This document shows positions 42,818 to 58,263 of a stretch of 64,000 nt of DNA, one piece after another. The position numbers and the translations under genes were made by a program. The notes beneath the pieces were generated by a model. It searched no databases. It was not told where the DNA came from and saw nothing but the letters and a program-made list of their open reading frames with translations. The stretch comes from JADJYF01 sp050186725 (GTDB lineage: Bacteria > Pseudomonadota > Gammaproteobacteria > Ga0077536). The stretch is from the NCBI GenBank assembly GCA_050186725.1, contig JBFWYG010000005.1, positions 62,001-126,000 of the forward strand, read 5' to 3'. The stretch's first letter is position 1, and the number at the start of each line of letters is the position of its first letter.

Positions 42818-44251
42818 TTGAGCAGCCTAATAGATCGGGTCCGCGCCGCAGCTGCAAGGGTCGTCGGCCGTACCTTGGCCAAGAACGCCGCCCCGCCGCC
42901 CGCGCCCGTAGCGCCACGCGCCAAGCCTCCCGCTGCGCCGCGGTCCACACCCGCGGCGGCTCGCGGCGCGCCGCGCATCTACACCCGCTCGGAACACGCC
43001 ATCTCGCGCAAGCTCATCTCGCCGAACGCGCTGAAGGTGCTCTATCGGCTCGATGGCGCGGGATTCCGCGCCTGCCTGGTGGGCGGCGGCGTGCGTGACC
43101 TGCTGCTCGGGCGCGAGCCCAAGGACTTCGACATCGCCACCGACGCGAGGCCGGAACAGATCCGCGAGCTGTTCCGCAACTGCCGACTGATCGGCCGGCG
43201 CTTTCGCCTGGCGCACGTGCGCTTCGGCAACGAGATCATCGAGGTGGCGACGTTTCGCGCCGCCCACGAGGACGACGACGGCGCTGCCGCGGAAATGACC
43301 GACGACGGCCGCATCCTGCGCGACAACGTCTATGGCGACATCGAGGACGACGTCTGGCGGCGCGACTTCACCGTCAACGGCCTGTACTACGACATCCACG
43401 ACTTCAGCGTCATCGACTATGTCGGCGGCGTCGCCGACCTCGAGCGCGGTGTGCTGCGCGTGATCGGCGATCCCGAGCAGCGTTACCGCGAAGACCCGGT
43501 GCGCATGCTGCGCGCCATCCGCTTCGCGGTGAAGCTCGGCTTCAAGCTCGATGCGGACTGCGCCGCGCCGCTGCCGCGACTGGCTGCGCTGTTGGACGAC
43601 ATCTCGCCGGCGCGGCTGTTTGACGAGACCTTGAAGCTCTTCCACGGCGGCTATGCGCTGCAGACCTTCGAGGCGTTGCGTCATCATCACCTGTTCGAAC
43701 ACCTGTTCCCGCTGACCGAGATTGCGCTCAGCCACGAGCACGAAGGCTTTCCCGCCACGCTGGTCGGACGCGCCCTCGACAACACCGACAAGCGCCTCGC
43801 CGAGGGCAAGTCGGTCACCCCGGCCTTCCTTCTCGCCGCGCTTTTGTGGGATGCCGTCGAAGAGCGCCGCCAGGCGCTCGAAGATCAGGGCCTCGCCCCG
43901 CAGGACGCCACCCTGCAGGCCGCCGACGACGTCATCGCGCGCCAGGTGGCGCGGCTCGCCATCCCCAAGCGCTTCACGCTGAGCGCGCGCGACATCTGGG
44001 GCCTGCAGCCGCGCCTCTCGGGGCTCAGCCCCAAGCGCGCGCGCCGCGTGTTCGAGAACCCGCGCTTCCGCGCGGCCTATGATTTCTTCCTGCTGCGCGC
44101 CGAGGCCGGCGACGCCGATGCCGACACCGCCGAGTGGTGGACCGCGTTCCAGGACGCCGACGAGGCCGGCCGCGAAGCGATGCTCGGCGCGCTGGACGAG
44201 GCGCCGAGCGGGGACCGCCCACGACGGCGTCGGCGCCGGAAGCGTCATTGA
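42818..44251 (+). CDS. pcnB: Poly(A) polymerase PcnB
   Basis: Adds 3' poly(A) tails that mark RNA for decay. 477 aa. The core is nucleotidyltransferase: YTRSEHAISRKLISPNALKVLYRL, FRACLVGGGVRDLLLGREPKDFDIATDA (Asp pair), RRFRLAHVRFGNEIIEVATFR, DVWRRDFTVNGLYYD, and a C-terminal basic tail (RPRRRRRRKRH) known in this family. An in-frame TAA lies directly before TTG 42818, and no ATG or GTG is in frame before the conserved core at about residue 54, so the start is a rare codon, most likely TTG. Overlaps folK by one base. Confidence 0.93.
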   Translation: MSSLIDRVRAAAARVVGRTLAKNAAPPPAPVAPRAKPPAAPRSTPAAARGAPRIYTRSEHAISRKLISPNALKVLYRLDGAGFRACLVGGGVRDLLLGREPKDFDIATDARPEQIRELFRNCRLIGRRFRLAHVRFGNEIIEVATFRAAHEDDDGAAAEMTDDGRILRDNVYGDIEDDVWRRDFTVNGLYYDIHDFSVIDYVGGVADLERGVLRVIGDPEQRYREDPVRMLRAIRFAVKLGFKLDADCAAPLPRLAALLDDISPARLFDETLKLFHGGYALQTFEALRHHHLFEHLFPLTEIALSHEHEGFPATLVGRALDNTDKRLAEGKSVTPAFLLAALLWDAVEERRQALEDQGLAPQDATLQAADDVIARQVARLAIPKRFTLSARDIWGLQPRLSGLSPKRARRVFENPRFRAAYDFFLLRAEAGDADADTAEWWTAFQDADEAGREAMLGALDEAPSGDRPRRRRRRKRH

Positions 44252-44781
44252 TGGGCGCGCCGGTCACCGCCTACCTCGGCCTTGGCAGCAATCTCGACGA
44301 CCCGGCCGCCCAGGTGGCGCGCGCCGTGGCGGCGCTCGGCAGGCTGCGCGACTCGCGCCTGCTGGCCGTGTCCCGCTTCTATCGCAACCCGCCCATGGGC
44401 CCGCAGGACCAGCCGGACTACGTGAACGCCGTGGCGGCCGTCGAGACACGCCTGCCGGCGCGCGAACTGCTGGCCGAGATGCAGGCCATCGAACGCGCCC
44501 AGGGGCGCGATCGCAGCGGGCCGCGCTGGGGACCGCGCACCATCGATCTCGACCTCCTGGCCTACGGTGAGCAGGTCATCGACGAAGCCCAGCTCCACGT
44601 GCCGCACCCCGGGGTCGCCGAGCGCGCCTTCGTACTGGTGCCGCTCGCCGAGATCGCGCCCGACGCCCGGCTGCCTGGCCTGGCCCCGCTCGCCACCTTG
44701 CTCGCGGGGGTCGATCGGCAGAGCGTGGTCGCGATGCCCGCCCCTCAATCCGACACGCCACGAAAGTCCGTCCGCCGATGA
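44251..44781 (+). CDS. folK: 2-Amino-4-hydroxy-6-hydroxymethyldihydropteridine pyrophosphokinase
   Basis: Folate pathway kinase (HPPK). 176 aa. AYLGLGSNLDDP at the start, SRFYRNPPMGPQDQPDYVNAVAAVET, and GRDRSGPRWGPRTIDLDLLAYGEQVI with the catalytic Asp pair, then VPHPGVAERAFVLVPLAEIAPD. Overlaps pcnB (TGATG) and panC (ATGA). Confidence 0.95.
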   Translation: MGAPVTAYLGLGSNLDDPAAQVARAVAALGRLRDSRLLAVSRFYRNPPMGPQDQPDYVNAVAAVETRLPARELLAEMQAIERAQGRDRSGPRWGPRTIDLDLLAYGEQVIDEAQLHVPHPGVAERAFVLVPLAEIAPDARLPGLAPLATLLAGVDRQSVVAMPAPQSDTPRKSVRR

Positions 44782-45644
44782 ACATCTGTCCCGATCTGAA
44801 ATCCCTGCGCGCCTGCTTGCGCGACTGGCGCCGCGAAGGCCTGTCCGTGGCGCTGGTGCCGACCATGGGCAACCTGCACGAGGGCCATATCTCGCTCCTG
44901 GTGCGGGCGCGCGAGATCGCCGACCGCAGCGTGGTCAGCATCTTCGTCAACCCCATCCAGTTCGGTAAGGGCGAGGACTACGAACGCTATCCCTCGACGC
45001 TCGATGCCGACAAGGCCAAGCTGGAAGCCGCCGGTCTCGATTGCCTGTTCGCGCCCAACCTCGCCGAACTCTACCCCGGCGGCATCGAGGCCGACACGCG
45101 CGTCTCGGTGCCGGCCTTGTCAGACATCCTGTGCGGCGAGTTCCGTCCGGGGCATTTCTCCGGCGTCGCGACCGTGGTCAGCAAGCTCTTCATCAACGTG
45201 CAGCCCGACTACGCGCTGTTCGGCGAGAAGGACTTCCAGCAGGTGATGGTCATTCGCCGCATGGTGCGCGACCTGCTGTTCCCGGTGGAGATCATCGGCA
45301 TGCCGATCATCCGCGAGGCGGATGGGCTCGCGATGAGCTCGCGCAACGCCTACCTGACCGCCGAAGAACGCCAGGTGGCCTCGGGCATCTTCGCGTCGCT
45401 CCGCCGCGCGGCCGGCGAACTGCGCAGCCAGGCGGTTGGCATCGATGCCCTGCAGGCGCGCTGCGCCGAGGAACTGCGGGCGCTCGGCATGCGTCCCGAA
45501 TACATCTCCGTGCGCCGCGCGACGGATCTCGCGCTGCCCATGTCCGGCGATCAGGACTTGATCATCCTGGCCGCGGCCTGGCTCGGCGGCGCGCGGCTCA
45601 TCGACAACGTGCGGGTCATGCTGGACCGCCCGCTCGCGGCCTGA
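44778..45644 (+). CDS. panC: Pantothenate synthetase
   Basis: Joins pantoate and beta-alanine with ATP. 288 aa. LVPTMGNLHEGHISLL (HIGH-like), SIFVNPIQFGKGEDYERYPSTLDADKAKL, GHFSGVATVVSKLFINVQPDYALFGEKDFQQVMVIRRMV, and ADGLAMSSRNAYL. panB, which sits between folK and panC in Escherichia, is absent; folK and panC overlap by four bases. Confidence 0.96.
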   Translation: MNICPDLKSLRACLRDWRREGLSVALVPTMGNLHEGHISLLVRAREIADRSVVSIFVNPIQFGKGEDYERYPSTLDADKAKLEAAGLDCLFAPNLAELYPGGIEADTRVSVPALSDILCGEFRPGHFSGVATVVSKLFINVQPDYALFGEKDFQQVMVIRRMVRDLLFPVEIIGMPIIREADGLAMSSRNAYLTAEERQVASGIFASLRRAAGELRSQAVGIDALQARCAEELRALGMRPEYISVRRATDLALPMSGDQDLIILAAAWLGGARLIDNVRVMLDRPLAA

Positions 45645-45668
45645 ATGGCCGGCCCGGGAGCTCACGCC

Positions 45669-47015
45669 ATGCGCGACGGTGTCTACATCAAGACCTTCGG
45701 CTGCCAGATGAACGAGTACGACTCAAGCAAGATGCTCGCGCTGCTCGAGAGCAGTCATGGCCTGCGCCCGGTGGACGCGCCGGAGAACGCGCGGCTGCTG
45801 CTGATGAACACCTGCTCGGTGCGCGAGAAGGCGCAGGAGAAACTGTTCTCCGAGCTCGGCCGCTGGCGCGCCTTCAAGGAAGCGGATCCCTCGGTCGTGA
45901 TCGCGGTCGGCGGCTGCGTCGCGAGCCAGGAGGGCGAACTCATCTGGGAGCGCGCGCCCTTCGTCGACGTGGTGTTCGGCCCGCAGACCCTGCATCGCCT
46001 GCCGGCCATGCTGCGCGAGCTCGAGCGCGGCGCGCGGCGCGCGATCGACGTCAGCTTTCCCGAGATCGAGAAGTTCGACAACCTGCCGCCGGCGCGGGTC
46101 GAGGGGCCGAGCGCCTACGTCTCGATCATGGAAGGCTGCAGCAAGTACTGCAGCTTCTGCATCGTGCCCTACACCCGAGGCGAGGAATTCAGCCGGCCCT
46201 TCGACGACGTCATCACCGAGGTGGTCGAACTCGCCGCGCGCGGCGTGCGCGAGGTGGTGCTGCTCGGCCAGAACGTGAACGCCTACCGCGGCCCCACCCA
46301 CGACGGTCGCCTGGTGGATCTCGCCGCGCTGATCCGCTACGTCGCGGCGGTGGACGGCGTGGAGCGCATCCGCTTCACCACCTCGCACCCGCTGGAATTC
46401 TCGCCGCGCCTCATCGCGACCTTCGCCGAGGTGCCGGAACTGGTCAGCCACGTGCACCTGCCGGTGCAGAGTGGCTCGGACCGCATCCTCGCGCAGATGA
46501 AGCGCGGTCACACCACGCTGGAGTACAAGTCGATCATCCGACGGCTGCGCGAAGCGCGGCCGGACGTGCTGGTGTCCACCGACTTCATCGTCGGCTTCCC
46601 CGGCGAGAGCGACGACGACTTCGCGCGCACCATGGACTTCATCGAGGACGTCCGTTTCGACCAGTCCTTCAGCTTCATCTACAGCCAGCGGCCCGGCACC
46701 CCGGCCGCCACGCTGCCGGACGACGTCACACCAGAGGTCAAGCGCCACCGGCTCGCGATCCTGCAGCGGCGCATCACGGAGTTCGCCGACGAGTACAACG
46801 CCGCCATGGTCGGCACCGTGCAGCGCGTGCTGGTCACGGGACACGCGCGCAAGGATGGCCGCGAGCTGGCGGCGCGCAGCGCGCACAACCGGGTGGTGAA
46901 CTTCGCCGGCGATGCGGCGCTCATCGGCGACTTCGCCGATGTGACGATTACCGCGGCCCAGCCCAATTCCCTGCGCGGCGAACTGGTCACCGCGCGCTGC
47001 GAGGCCCACGCGTGA
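45669..47015 (+). CDS. miaB: tRNA-2-methylthio-N6-dimethylallyladenosine synthase MiaB
   Basis: Radical-SAM methylthiotransferase acting on A37. 448 aa. N-terminal UPF0004 domain with cysteines in FGCQMNEYDS, NTCSVREKAQ and GGCVASQEG; radical-SAM CSKYCSFCIVPYTRG; SGSDRILAQMKRGHT; C-terminal TRAM domain. ATG 45669 is chosen because GGGAG lies before it; an ATG at 45645, immediately after panC, is possible and adds eight residues. Confidence 0.95.
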   Translation: MRDGVYIKTFGCQMNEYDSSKMLALLESSHGLRPVDAPENARLLLMNTCSVREKAQEKLFSELGRWRAFKEADPSVVIAVGGCVASQEGELIWERAPFVDVVFGPQTLHRLPAMLRELERGARRAIDVSFPEIEKFDNLPPARVEGPSAYVSIMEGCSKYCSFCIVPYTRGEEFSRPFDDVITEVVELAARGVREVVLLGQNVNAYRGPTHDGRLVDLAALIRYVAAVDGVERIRFTTSHPLEFSPRLIATFAEVPELVSHVHLPVQSGSDRILAQMKRGHTTLEYKSIIRRLREARPDVLVSTDFIVGFPGESDDDFARTMDFIEDVRFDQSFSFIYSQRPGTPAATLPDDVTPEVKRHRLAILQRRITEFADEYNAAMVGTVQRVLVTGHARKDGRELAARSAHNRVVNFAGDAALIGDFADVTITAAQPNSLRGELVTARCEAHA

Positions 47016-48001
47016 GCACGGTGGCGGTGGAACTCGCGCTCGAGCCGGCGGACAACGAGCGCCTCGCCAATCTGTGCGGCCAATTCGACGAGCACCTGCG
47101 CCTGCTCGAACGCCGCACCGGTGTCGAGATCGGCAACCGCGGCAATCATTTCAAGCTGGTGGGCGGCAACGACGAGGTGGTGGTGACCGAGCGGGTCATC
47201 CGCCAGCTCTACTCCCTGACCGGCTCGCGTTCGATCTCGGCCGCCGACGTGCACCTGGAACTGCGCAACGTCGACATGGGCGGCCAGGCGGAGGACGAGT
47301 TCGACGCGGACGCGGGCGCCATCCGTACCCGCCGCACCATGGTCAAGGCGCGCGGACTGAACCAGCGGCGCTACCTGGACGCGATCCGCGAGTTCGACAT
47401 CAGCTTCGGCATCGGTCCGGCCGGTACCGGCAAGACCTATCTCGCGGTCGCCGCCGCCGTGGCGGCGCTGGATTCGGATTCCGTGCGGCGCATCTGCCTG
47501 GTGCGGCCGGCGGTGGAGGCGGGCGAACGACTCGGCTTCCTGCCGGGCGACATGTCGCAAAAGATCGATCCCTACCTCAGGCCGCTGTACGACGCGCTCT
47601 ACGAGATGCTCGGCTTCGAGCGCGTCGCCAAGCTCATCGAGCGCAACATCATCGAGGTGGCGCCGCTCGCCTTCATGCGCGGGCGCACGCTGAACGAGTC
47701 CTTCATCATTCTCGACGAGGCGCAGAACACCACGGTCGAGCAGATGAAGATGTTCCTGACCCGCATCGGCTTCGGCTCCAAGGCGGTGGTGACCGGCGAC
47801 GTCACCCAGGTCGATCTGCCGCGCGGCCGCAGCTCCGGGCTCAAGCACGCCGTCGAAGTGCTGGAGGGGGTGGAAGGCATCAGCTTCACCTTCTTTCGTT
47901 CGAAGGACGTTGTGCGTCACACCCTCGTGGCGCGCATCCTCGACGCCTACGCCGTGCACGAGGCACATTCGCCCGAGCGCGACGACGAGCGACGACCCTG
48001 A
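47012..48001 (+). CDS. ybeZ: PhoH-like ATPase YbeZ
   Basis: 329 aa, N-terminal KH-like region (GVEIGNRGNHFKLVGG) and PhoH ATPase: Walker A GPAGTGKTYLAVAAAV, LPGDMSQKIDPYLRPLYDAL, FMRGRTLNESFIILDEAQNTT (Walker B). In Escherichia, YbeZ interacts with YbeY in rRNA maturation. The GTG start overlaps the miaB TGA as GTGA; the frame is open far upstream but only as overlap with miaB and panC. Confidence 0.94.
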   Translation: MSTVAVELALEPADNERLANLCGQFDEHLRLLERRTGVEIGNRGNHFKLVGGNDEVVVTERVIRQLYSLTGSRSISAADVHLELRNVDMGGQAEDEFDADAGAIRTRRTMVKARGLNQRRYLDAIREFDISFGIGPAGTGKTYLAVAAAVAALDSDSVRRICLVRPAVEAGERLGFLPGDMSQKIDPYLRPLYDALYEMLGFERVAKLIERNIIEVAPLAFMRGRTLNESFIILDEAQNTTVEQMKMFLTRIGFGSKAVVTGDVTQVDLPRGRSSGLKHAVEVLEGVEGISFTFFRSKDVVRHTLVARILDAYAVHEAHSPERDDERRP

Positions 48002-48495
48002 TGGTCGCGGCGGTGGCGCCCAGATGTGGCGCGACACGCGCGGTCGACCTCGCGCTCGCCCTGCAGGTAGCCTGCCCGACCCGCGGTCTGCCCGGCCGCG
48101 CCGAATTCGAAGCCGCGGTCGGCGCCGCGCTGCGCGGCCGTCGCGGGCGCGCCGAACTGACCCTGCGCCTGGTCGACGCCGACGAGGGCCGGGCGCTCAA
48201 CCAGCGCTGGCGCGGCAGGGACTACGCGACCAACGTGCTGTCCTTCCCCGCCACCGGGCTCGCCGCGGTCGCGCCGGATCTCCTCGGTGACATCGCGCTC
48301 TGCGCGCCGGTGATCGCCGCCGAGGCGCGGGCCCAGGGCAAGCGGCCGCTCGATCACTGGCGCCACCTCACCGTGCACGGCGTACTGCACCTGCTGGGCT
48401 TCGATCACGCGCGCGACCCGCAGGCGCTGGTGATGGAGGCCGCGGAGCGCGCGGCGCTGGCGACTCTCGGCGTCGCCGATCCCTACCAGGCCTGA
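48001..48495 (+). CDS. ybeY: Endoribonuclease YbeY
   Basis: Zinc-dependent enzyme for 16S rRNA 3'-end maturation and ribosome quality control. 164 aa. The zinc motif is HLTVHGVLHLLGFDH. LNQRWRGRDYATNVLSFPA and LGDIALCAPVIAAEA are family-typical. Starts overlapping ybeZ by one base; six bases to ybeX. Confidence 0.94.
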   Translation: MVAAVAPRCGATRAVDLALALQVACPTRGLPGRAEFEAAVGAALRGRRGRAELTLRLVDADEGRALNQRWRGRDYATNVLSFPATGLAAVAPDLLGDIALCAPVIAAEARAQGKRPLDHWRHLTVHGVLHLLGFDHARDPQALVMEAAERAALATLGVADPYQA

Positions 48496-48501
48496 CGCCC
48501 G

Positions 48502-49374
48502 ATGTTCGACACCGACCCCGGCAAGCGCGGCGCCTTCCAGCAGCTCTGGCAGGACATCCTGCGCCGCTTCAAGCCCGATCCGGACGCCAAGCAGCGGCTC
48601 ATCGACACCGTGCGCGACGCCGAGGAGCAGCACGTCATCGATCCCGACACGGTGGCGATGGTGGAAGGCGCGCTGCTGGTGTCCGAGACCCAGGTGCGCG
48701 ACATCATGGTGCCGCGCTCGGAGATCGTGTTCATTGAAGAACATGCGCGTCCCAAGGACTTCCTGCCCGCGGTGATCGAGTCCGGTCACTCGCGCTTTCC
48801 GGTGTTCGACGAGAAGCACGAGAACGTGCTCGGCATCCTGCTCGCCAAGGACCTGCTGCCGCTCCTGGTCGAGTCCGCCCAGGACTTCGACATCGGCGAC
48901 ATGATGCGCCCGGTGGCCTTCGTGCCCGAGAGCAAGCGGCTCAACATCCTGCTGCGCGAGTTCCGTGAGCGGCGCAATCACCTGGCGGTGGTGGTGGACG
49001 AATACGGCGGCATCTCGGGACTCGTCACCATCGAGGACGTGATCGAGCAGATCGTCGGCGAGATCGACGACGAGCACGATCTCGCCGAAGAGGACAACAT
49101 TCGACGGCACCGTGACGAGCGCTACACGGTCAAGGCCCGCACGCCCATCGAGGAGTTCAACGAGTTCTTCGGCGTGGACTGGGAGGCCGACGACTACGAC
49201 ACCATCGGGGGGCTCGTGATCGACGAGTTCGGCCACCTGCCGCGTCGTGGCGAGGAACTCAGCTTTCGCGGTTTCGCATTCAAGGTGCTGCGCGCCGATC
49301 GGCGCCGCATCCGCCTGCTGCGCGTGATCCGCGGCGCCGCGCCGCTGCCGACCGCCGCCGACGGCGACGGTTGA
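48502..49374 (+). CDS. ybeX: CBS-domain protein YbeX (CorC/HlyC family)
   Basis: 290 aa. CBS pair (VRDIMVPRSEIVFIE, SGHSRFPVFDEKHENVLGILLAKDLL, MMRPVAFVPESKRLNILLREFRERRNHLAVVVDEYGGISGLVTIEDVIEQIVGEIDDE) and C-terminal CorC_HlyC domain (YTVKARTPIEEFNEFFGVDW, DTIGGLVIDEFGHLPRRGE). Role in ribosome metabolism or magnesium/cobalt efflux. No transmembrane part, unlike larger HlyC relatives. Confidence 0.93.
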   Translation: MFDTDPGKRGAFQQLWQDILRRFKPDPDAKQRLIDTVRDAEEQHVIDPDTVAMVEGALLVSETQVRDIMVPRSEIVFIEEHARPKDFLPAVIESGHSRFPVFDEKHENVLGILLAKDLLPLLVESAQDFDIGDMMRPVAFVPESKRLNILLREFRERRNHLAVVVDEYGGISGLVTIEDVIEQIVGEIDDEHDLAEEDNIRRHRDERYTVKARTPIEEFNEFFGVDWEADDYDTIGGLVIDEFGHLPRRGEELSFRGFAFKVLRADRRRIRLLRVIRGAAPLPTAADGDG

Positions 49375-49401
49375 ACGTGACTGTCCGCCGAGCACCGGCG
49401 C

Positions 49402-50934
49402 ATGTCCGTCGGCTCTAGTCGCGGCTGGCGCCGCGCCGCGCCCCACCCGCGCGGCTACTACGCGCTCGCGCTCGCCGCCGGCCTCGCCCTGCCCTGCGCC
49501 TTCGCCCCCTACGCCCTGTGGCCGCTGGCGCTGCTCGCTCCCGCGCTGCTGCTGTGGCTGCTGCGCGGCCTCGCGCCGCGTCCGGCGGCGCGCTTAGGCT
49601 ATTTGTTCGGCCTCGGCTACTTCGGCCACGGCGTGTGGTGGATCCAGGTCAGCGTCCACCAGTTCGGCTTGCCCTACTACAGCTTCTCGGTGACCGCGAC
49701 GGCGCTCCTGGTGGCCTACATGGCGCTGTTTCCGGCGTTGGTCGCCTACGCGCTCCGTCGTCTGCCGGCTCGGGACGAACGCGCGCGGGCGCTACTGCTC
49801 GCCCCGCCGCTGTGGGTGGCGAGCGAGTGGCTGCGCGGCTGGTTCCTGACCGGCTTTCCGTGGCTCTCTCTCGGTTACTCGCAGCTCGACGCGCCGCTCG
49901 CCGGCGTCGCGCCGCTGCTCGGCGAGACCGGCACGTCGTTCGCGGTGATGGTCGGCGCCGCCCTGCTGGCGGCGGTGCCGGGCCGGCGCGGCGTCGGGCG
50001 CCTCGTGCCGCTCGTCGCGCTCGTGCTGTTGCTGTTCGCGGGCCACGGCCTCGGGCGCTTCGACGCCACCCACGAGACCGCGGGCGACTTGCGCGCGACC
50101 CTGGTGCAGGGCGCGATCCCGCAGTCTCTGAAGTGGGAGGCCGGACAGCGCGAGCACGCCTTCCGCCTCTACGGCGAGTTGACCGCGCCGCTGTGGCGCG
50201 CCGACGTGGTGGTGTGGCCGGAGACCGCCATTCCCGCCTTCGCCGTCGAGGTGCCGGAGATGCTGGACGCGCTGACCCGCGCCGCGCGCGAGGCCGACAC
50301 CACCCTGTTGCTCGGCGTGCCGACCGGCGAGCCCTGGACCGGCGGTCGCTACTACAACAGCGTGCTGGCGCTCGGCACGGAGAAAGGCCGCTACGACAAG
50401 CGACACCTGGTGCCCTTCGGCGAGTTCTTTCCGCTGAAGTCGGCGCTCGCCGGCATCTCGTCCCTGCTCAGCATCCCGATGTCGGACTTCAGCGCCGGCG
50501 CGCAGGACCAGCCGCTCCTGCGCGCGGCCGGCCTGCCGGTCGGCGTATCCATCTGCTATGAGGACGTCTACGCGCGGGAAGTGACCCGCGCGCTGCCCGC
50601 GGCGGCGTTTCTCGTGAACGTCAGCAACGACGCCTGGTTCGGCGACACCATCGCGCCCCACCAGCACCTGCAGATCGCGCGCATGCGCGCGCTCGAAACC
50701 GGCCGCTGGCTGCTGCGCGCGACCAACACCGGCATCACCGCGGTCATCGATCACCGCGGACGGGTCACCGCGCGCGTGCCGCAATTCGAGCCGACGGCGC
50801 TCAGCGTTCGTTTCGCGGCGCGCGCAGGCGCGACGCCCTACGTGCGTTTCGGTGACTGGCCGGTGTTGGTTGTCGGTACAGCGCTGTTGGCGGCGGGCGT
50901 TTACGGCGGACGCGAGCGTCGACCGTTCGCCTGA
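49402..50934 (+). CDS. lnt: Apolipoprotein N-acyltransferase
   Basis: Adds the third acyl chain to lipoproteins in the inner membrane. 510 aa. About six N-terminal helices, then a nitrilase-like domain with catalytic residues in VVWPETAIPAF (Glu), RYDKRHLVPFGEFFPL (Lys) and VSICYEDVYARE (Cys). Ends with one further helix. Last gene of miaB-ybeZ-ybeY-ybeX-lnt as in Escherichia. Needed for the lipoproteins BamB, BamC and PilF of this window. Confidence 0.95.
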   Translation: MSVGSSRGWRRAAPHPRGYYALALAAGLALPCAFAPYALWPLALLAPALLLWLLRGLAPRPAARLGYLFGLGYFGHGVWWIQVSVHQFGLPYYSFSVTATALLVAYMALFPALVAYALRRLPARDERARALLLAPPLWVASEWLRGWFLTGFPWLSLGYSQLDAPLAGVAPLLGETGTSFAVMVGAALLAAVPGRRGVGRLVPLVALVLLLFAGHGLGRFDATHETAGDLRATLVQGAIPQSLKWEAGQREHAFRLYGELTAPLWRADVVVWPETAIPAFAVEVPEMLDALTRAAREADTTLLLGVPTGEPWTGGRYYNSVLALGTEKGRYDKRHLVPFGEFFPLKSALAGISSLLSIPMSDFSAGAQDQPLLRAAGLPVGVSICYEDVYAREVTRALPAAAFLVNVSNDAWFGDTIAPHQHLQIARMRALETGRWLLRATNTGITAVIDHRGRVTARVPQFEPTALSVRFAARAGATPYVRFGDWPVLVVGTALLAAGVYGGRERRPFA

Positions 50935-50957
50935 GCGGTCCGCCCAGGCGACGCGGC

Positions 50958-52010
50958 TCAGGCGTGGTACTGGCGGCTGTGGGCGTGCACGGTCTCGACC
51001 AGCACGCTGACATGTTCCGGCGGCACTTCCGGCGTGATGCCGTGGCCGAGATTGAAGATATGCCGACCGCCGGCGCCCATCGCGTCGAGCACGCGCCGCG
51101 CCTCGGCCGCCACCACCTCGGGAGTGGTGAGCATGATGGCCGGGTCGAGGTTGCCCTGCAGGGTCACCTGGTCACCGAGCCGCTTACGCGCGTCACCGAT
51201 GTCCACCGCCCAGTCGAGGCCGACGCCGGCGCAGCCGGTGGCGGCGATGGATTCGAGCCAGGGACCGCCGCCCTTGGTAAAGACAATCGCCGGCACGCCG
51301 GCCGGCAGGCCTTCCAGGATGGCGCGCATGTAGGCGAGCGAGAATTCCTGGTAGGCCGCGGCCGAGAGCGCGCCGCCCCAGGTGTCGAACAGCATCACCA
51401 GGTCCGCGCCCGCGGCGAGCTGGGCGTTCAGATACAGTGTGGTCGCGCGCGCGACCTTGTCGAGCAGCGCGTGGGCGGCCGCCGGGTCGCCGTAGATGAG
51501 CTTCTTGATGCGCGAGAACTCGCGGCTGCTCTGGCCCTCGACCATGTAGGTCGCGAGTGTCCACGGGCTGCCGGCGAAGCCGATCAGCGGCACGCGACCC
51601 TTCAGTTCGCGCTTGATGAGCGACACTGCGTCGGTGACGTAGCGCAGTTCCGCGCCGGGGTCGGGTACTGGCAGCGCGTCGATGTCGGCGCGGCTGCGCA
51701 CCGGCTTCGCGAAGCGTGGCCCGAAGCCCTCCTCGAGGCTGAGCTCGAGGCCCATGGCGTCCGGCACCGTGAGAATGTCGGAGAACAGGATGGCGGCGTC
51801 GAGCGCGTAGCGATCGAGCGGCTGCAGGGTGACCTCGCAGGCGAGCTCGGGCGTCTTGCAGAGCGTCAGGAAGTCGCCCGCGCGCTGGCGCGTGGCGCGG
51901 TATTCCGGCAGGTAGCGCCCGGCCTGGCGCATGACCCACAGCGGCGTGCAATCGACCGGCTCACCGCGCAGCACACGCAGCAGCCGGTCGTTCACGAGGG
52001 GCGCGCTCAC
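50958..52010 (-). CDS. hemE: Uroporphyrinogen decarboxylase
   Basis: Decarboxylates uroporphyrinogen III to coproporphyrinogen III. 350 aa. NDRLLRVLRGEPVDCTPLWVMRQAGRYLPEYRATR at the start, FSDILTVPDAMGLELSLEEGFGP with catalytic Asp, FAGSPWTLATYMVEG, and FNLGHGITPEVPPEHVSVLVETVH at the end. Starts with GTG. Follows gltD by five bases on the same strand, as in Pseudomonas. Confidence 0.96.
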   Translation of the reverse strand: MSAPLVNDRLLRVLRGEPVDCTPLWVMRQAGRYLPEYRATRQRAGDFLTLCKTPELACEVTLQPLDRYALDAAILFSDILTVPDAMGLELSLEEGFGPRFAKPVRSRADIDALPVPDPGAELRYVTDAVSLIKRELKGRVPLIGFAGSPWTLATYMVEGQSSREFSRIKKLIYGDPAAAHALLDKVARATTLYLNAQLAAGADLVMLFDTWGGALSAAAYQEFSLAYMRAILEGLPAGVPAIVFTKGGGPWLESIAATGCAGVGLDWAVDIGDARKRLGDQVTLQGNLDPAIMLTTPEVVAAEARRVLDAMGAGGRHIFNLGHGITPEVPPEHVSVLVETVHAHSRQYHA

Positions 52011-52015
52011 GGCGC

Positions 52016-58067
<6,052 letters not shown>

Positions 58068-58132
58068 CCCTACGAGTGCCTCCGAGGGTCGGGTCGTGAA
58101 ATGGTCGCGATCAGGCGCGCAAAAGGACGCGG

Positions 58133-58162
58133 ATTATACGCCGCACCTCCGCAGACTGTCAC
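58133..58162 (-). promoter_or_regulatory. Sigma-70 promoter of gltB
   Basis: GTGACA (58157-58162, minus strand, five of six matches) and a perfect TATAAT (58133-58138), spaced by 18 bases, about 65 bases upstream of the gltB ATG. The clearest promoter in the window. Lies in the 196-base spacer after damX. Confidence 0.75.
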
Positions 58163-58263
58163 CAAAGCGGGGCGCGGGAAGGCGCCTCCGCCGGCCTGAT
58201 TCCGTCAGCCGCTGCACCGCATTGGGCGGTCAGCGGCGACGCTGGTGCATACGTACCGCGCGA

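Noticed and set aside
45041..47011. Upstream continuation of the ybeZ frame over panC and miaB
   Set aside because: Antisense-like composition in the overlapped part; the GTG at 47012 overlapping the miaB stop gives the normal YbeZ length.
50928..50964. Inverted repeat CGCCTGAG...CTCAGGCG between lnt and hemE
   Set aside because: It arises because both convergent genes end in GCC-TGA or similar; the 21-base loop is long and there is no U-run, so I do not call it a terminator.
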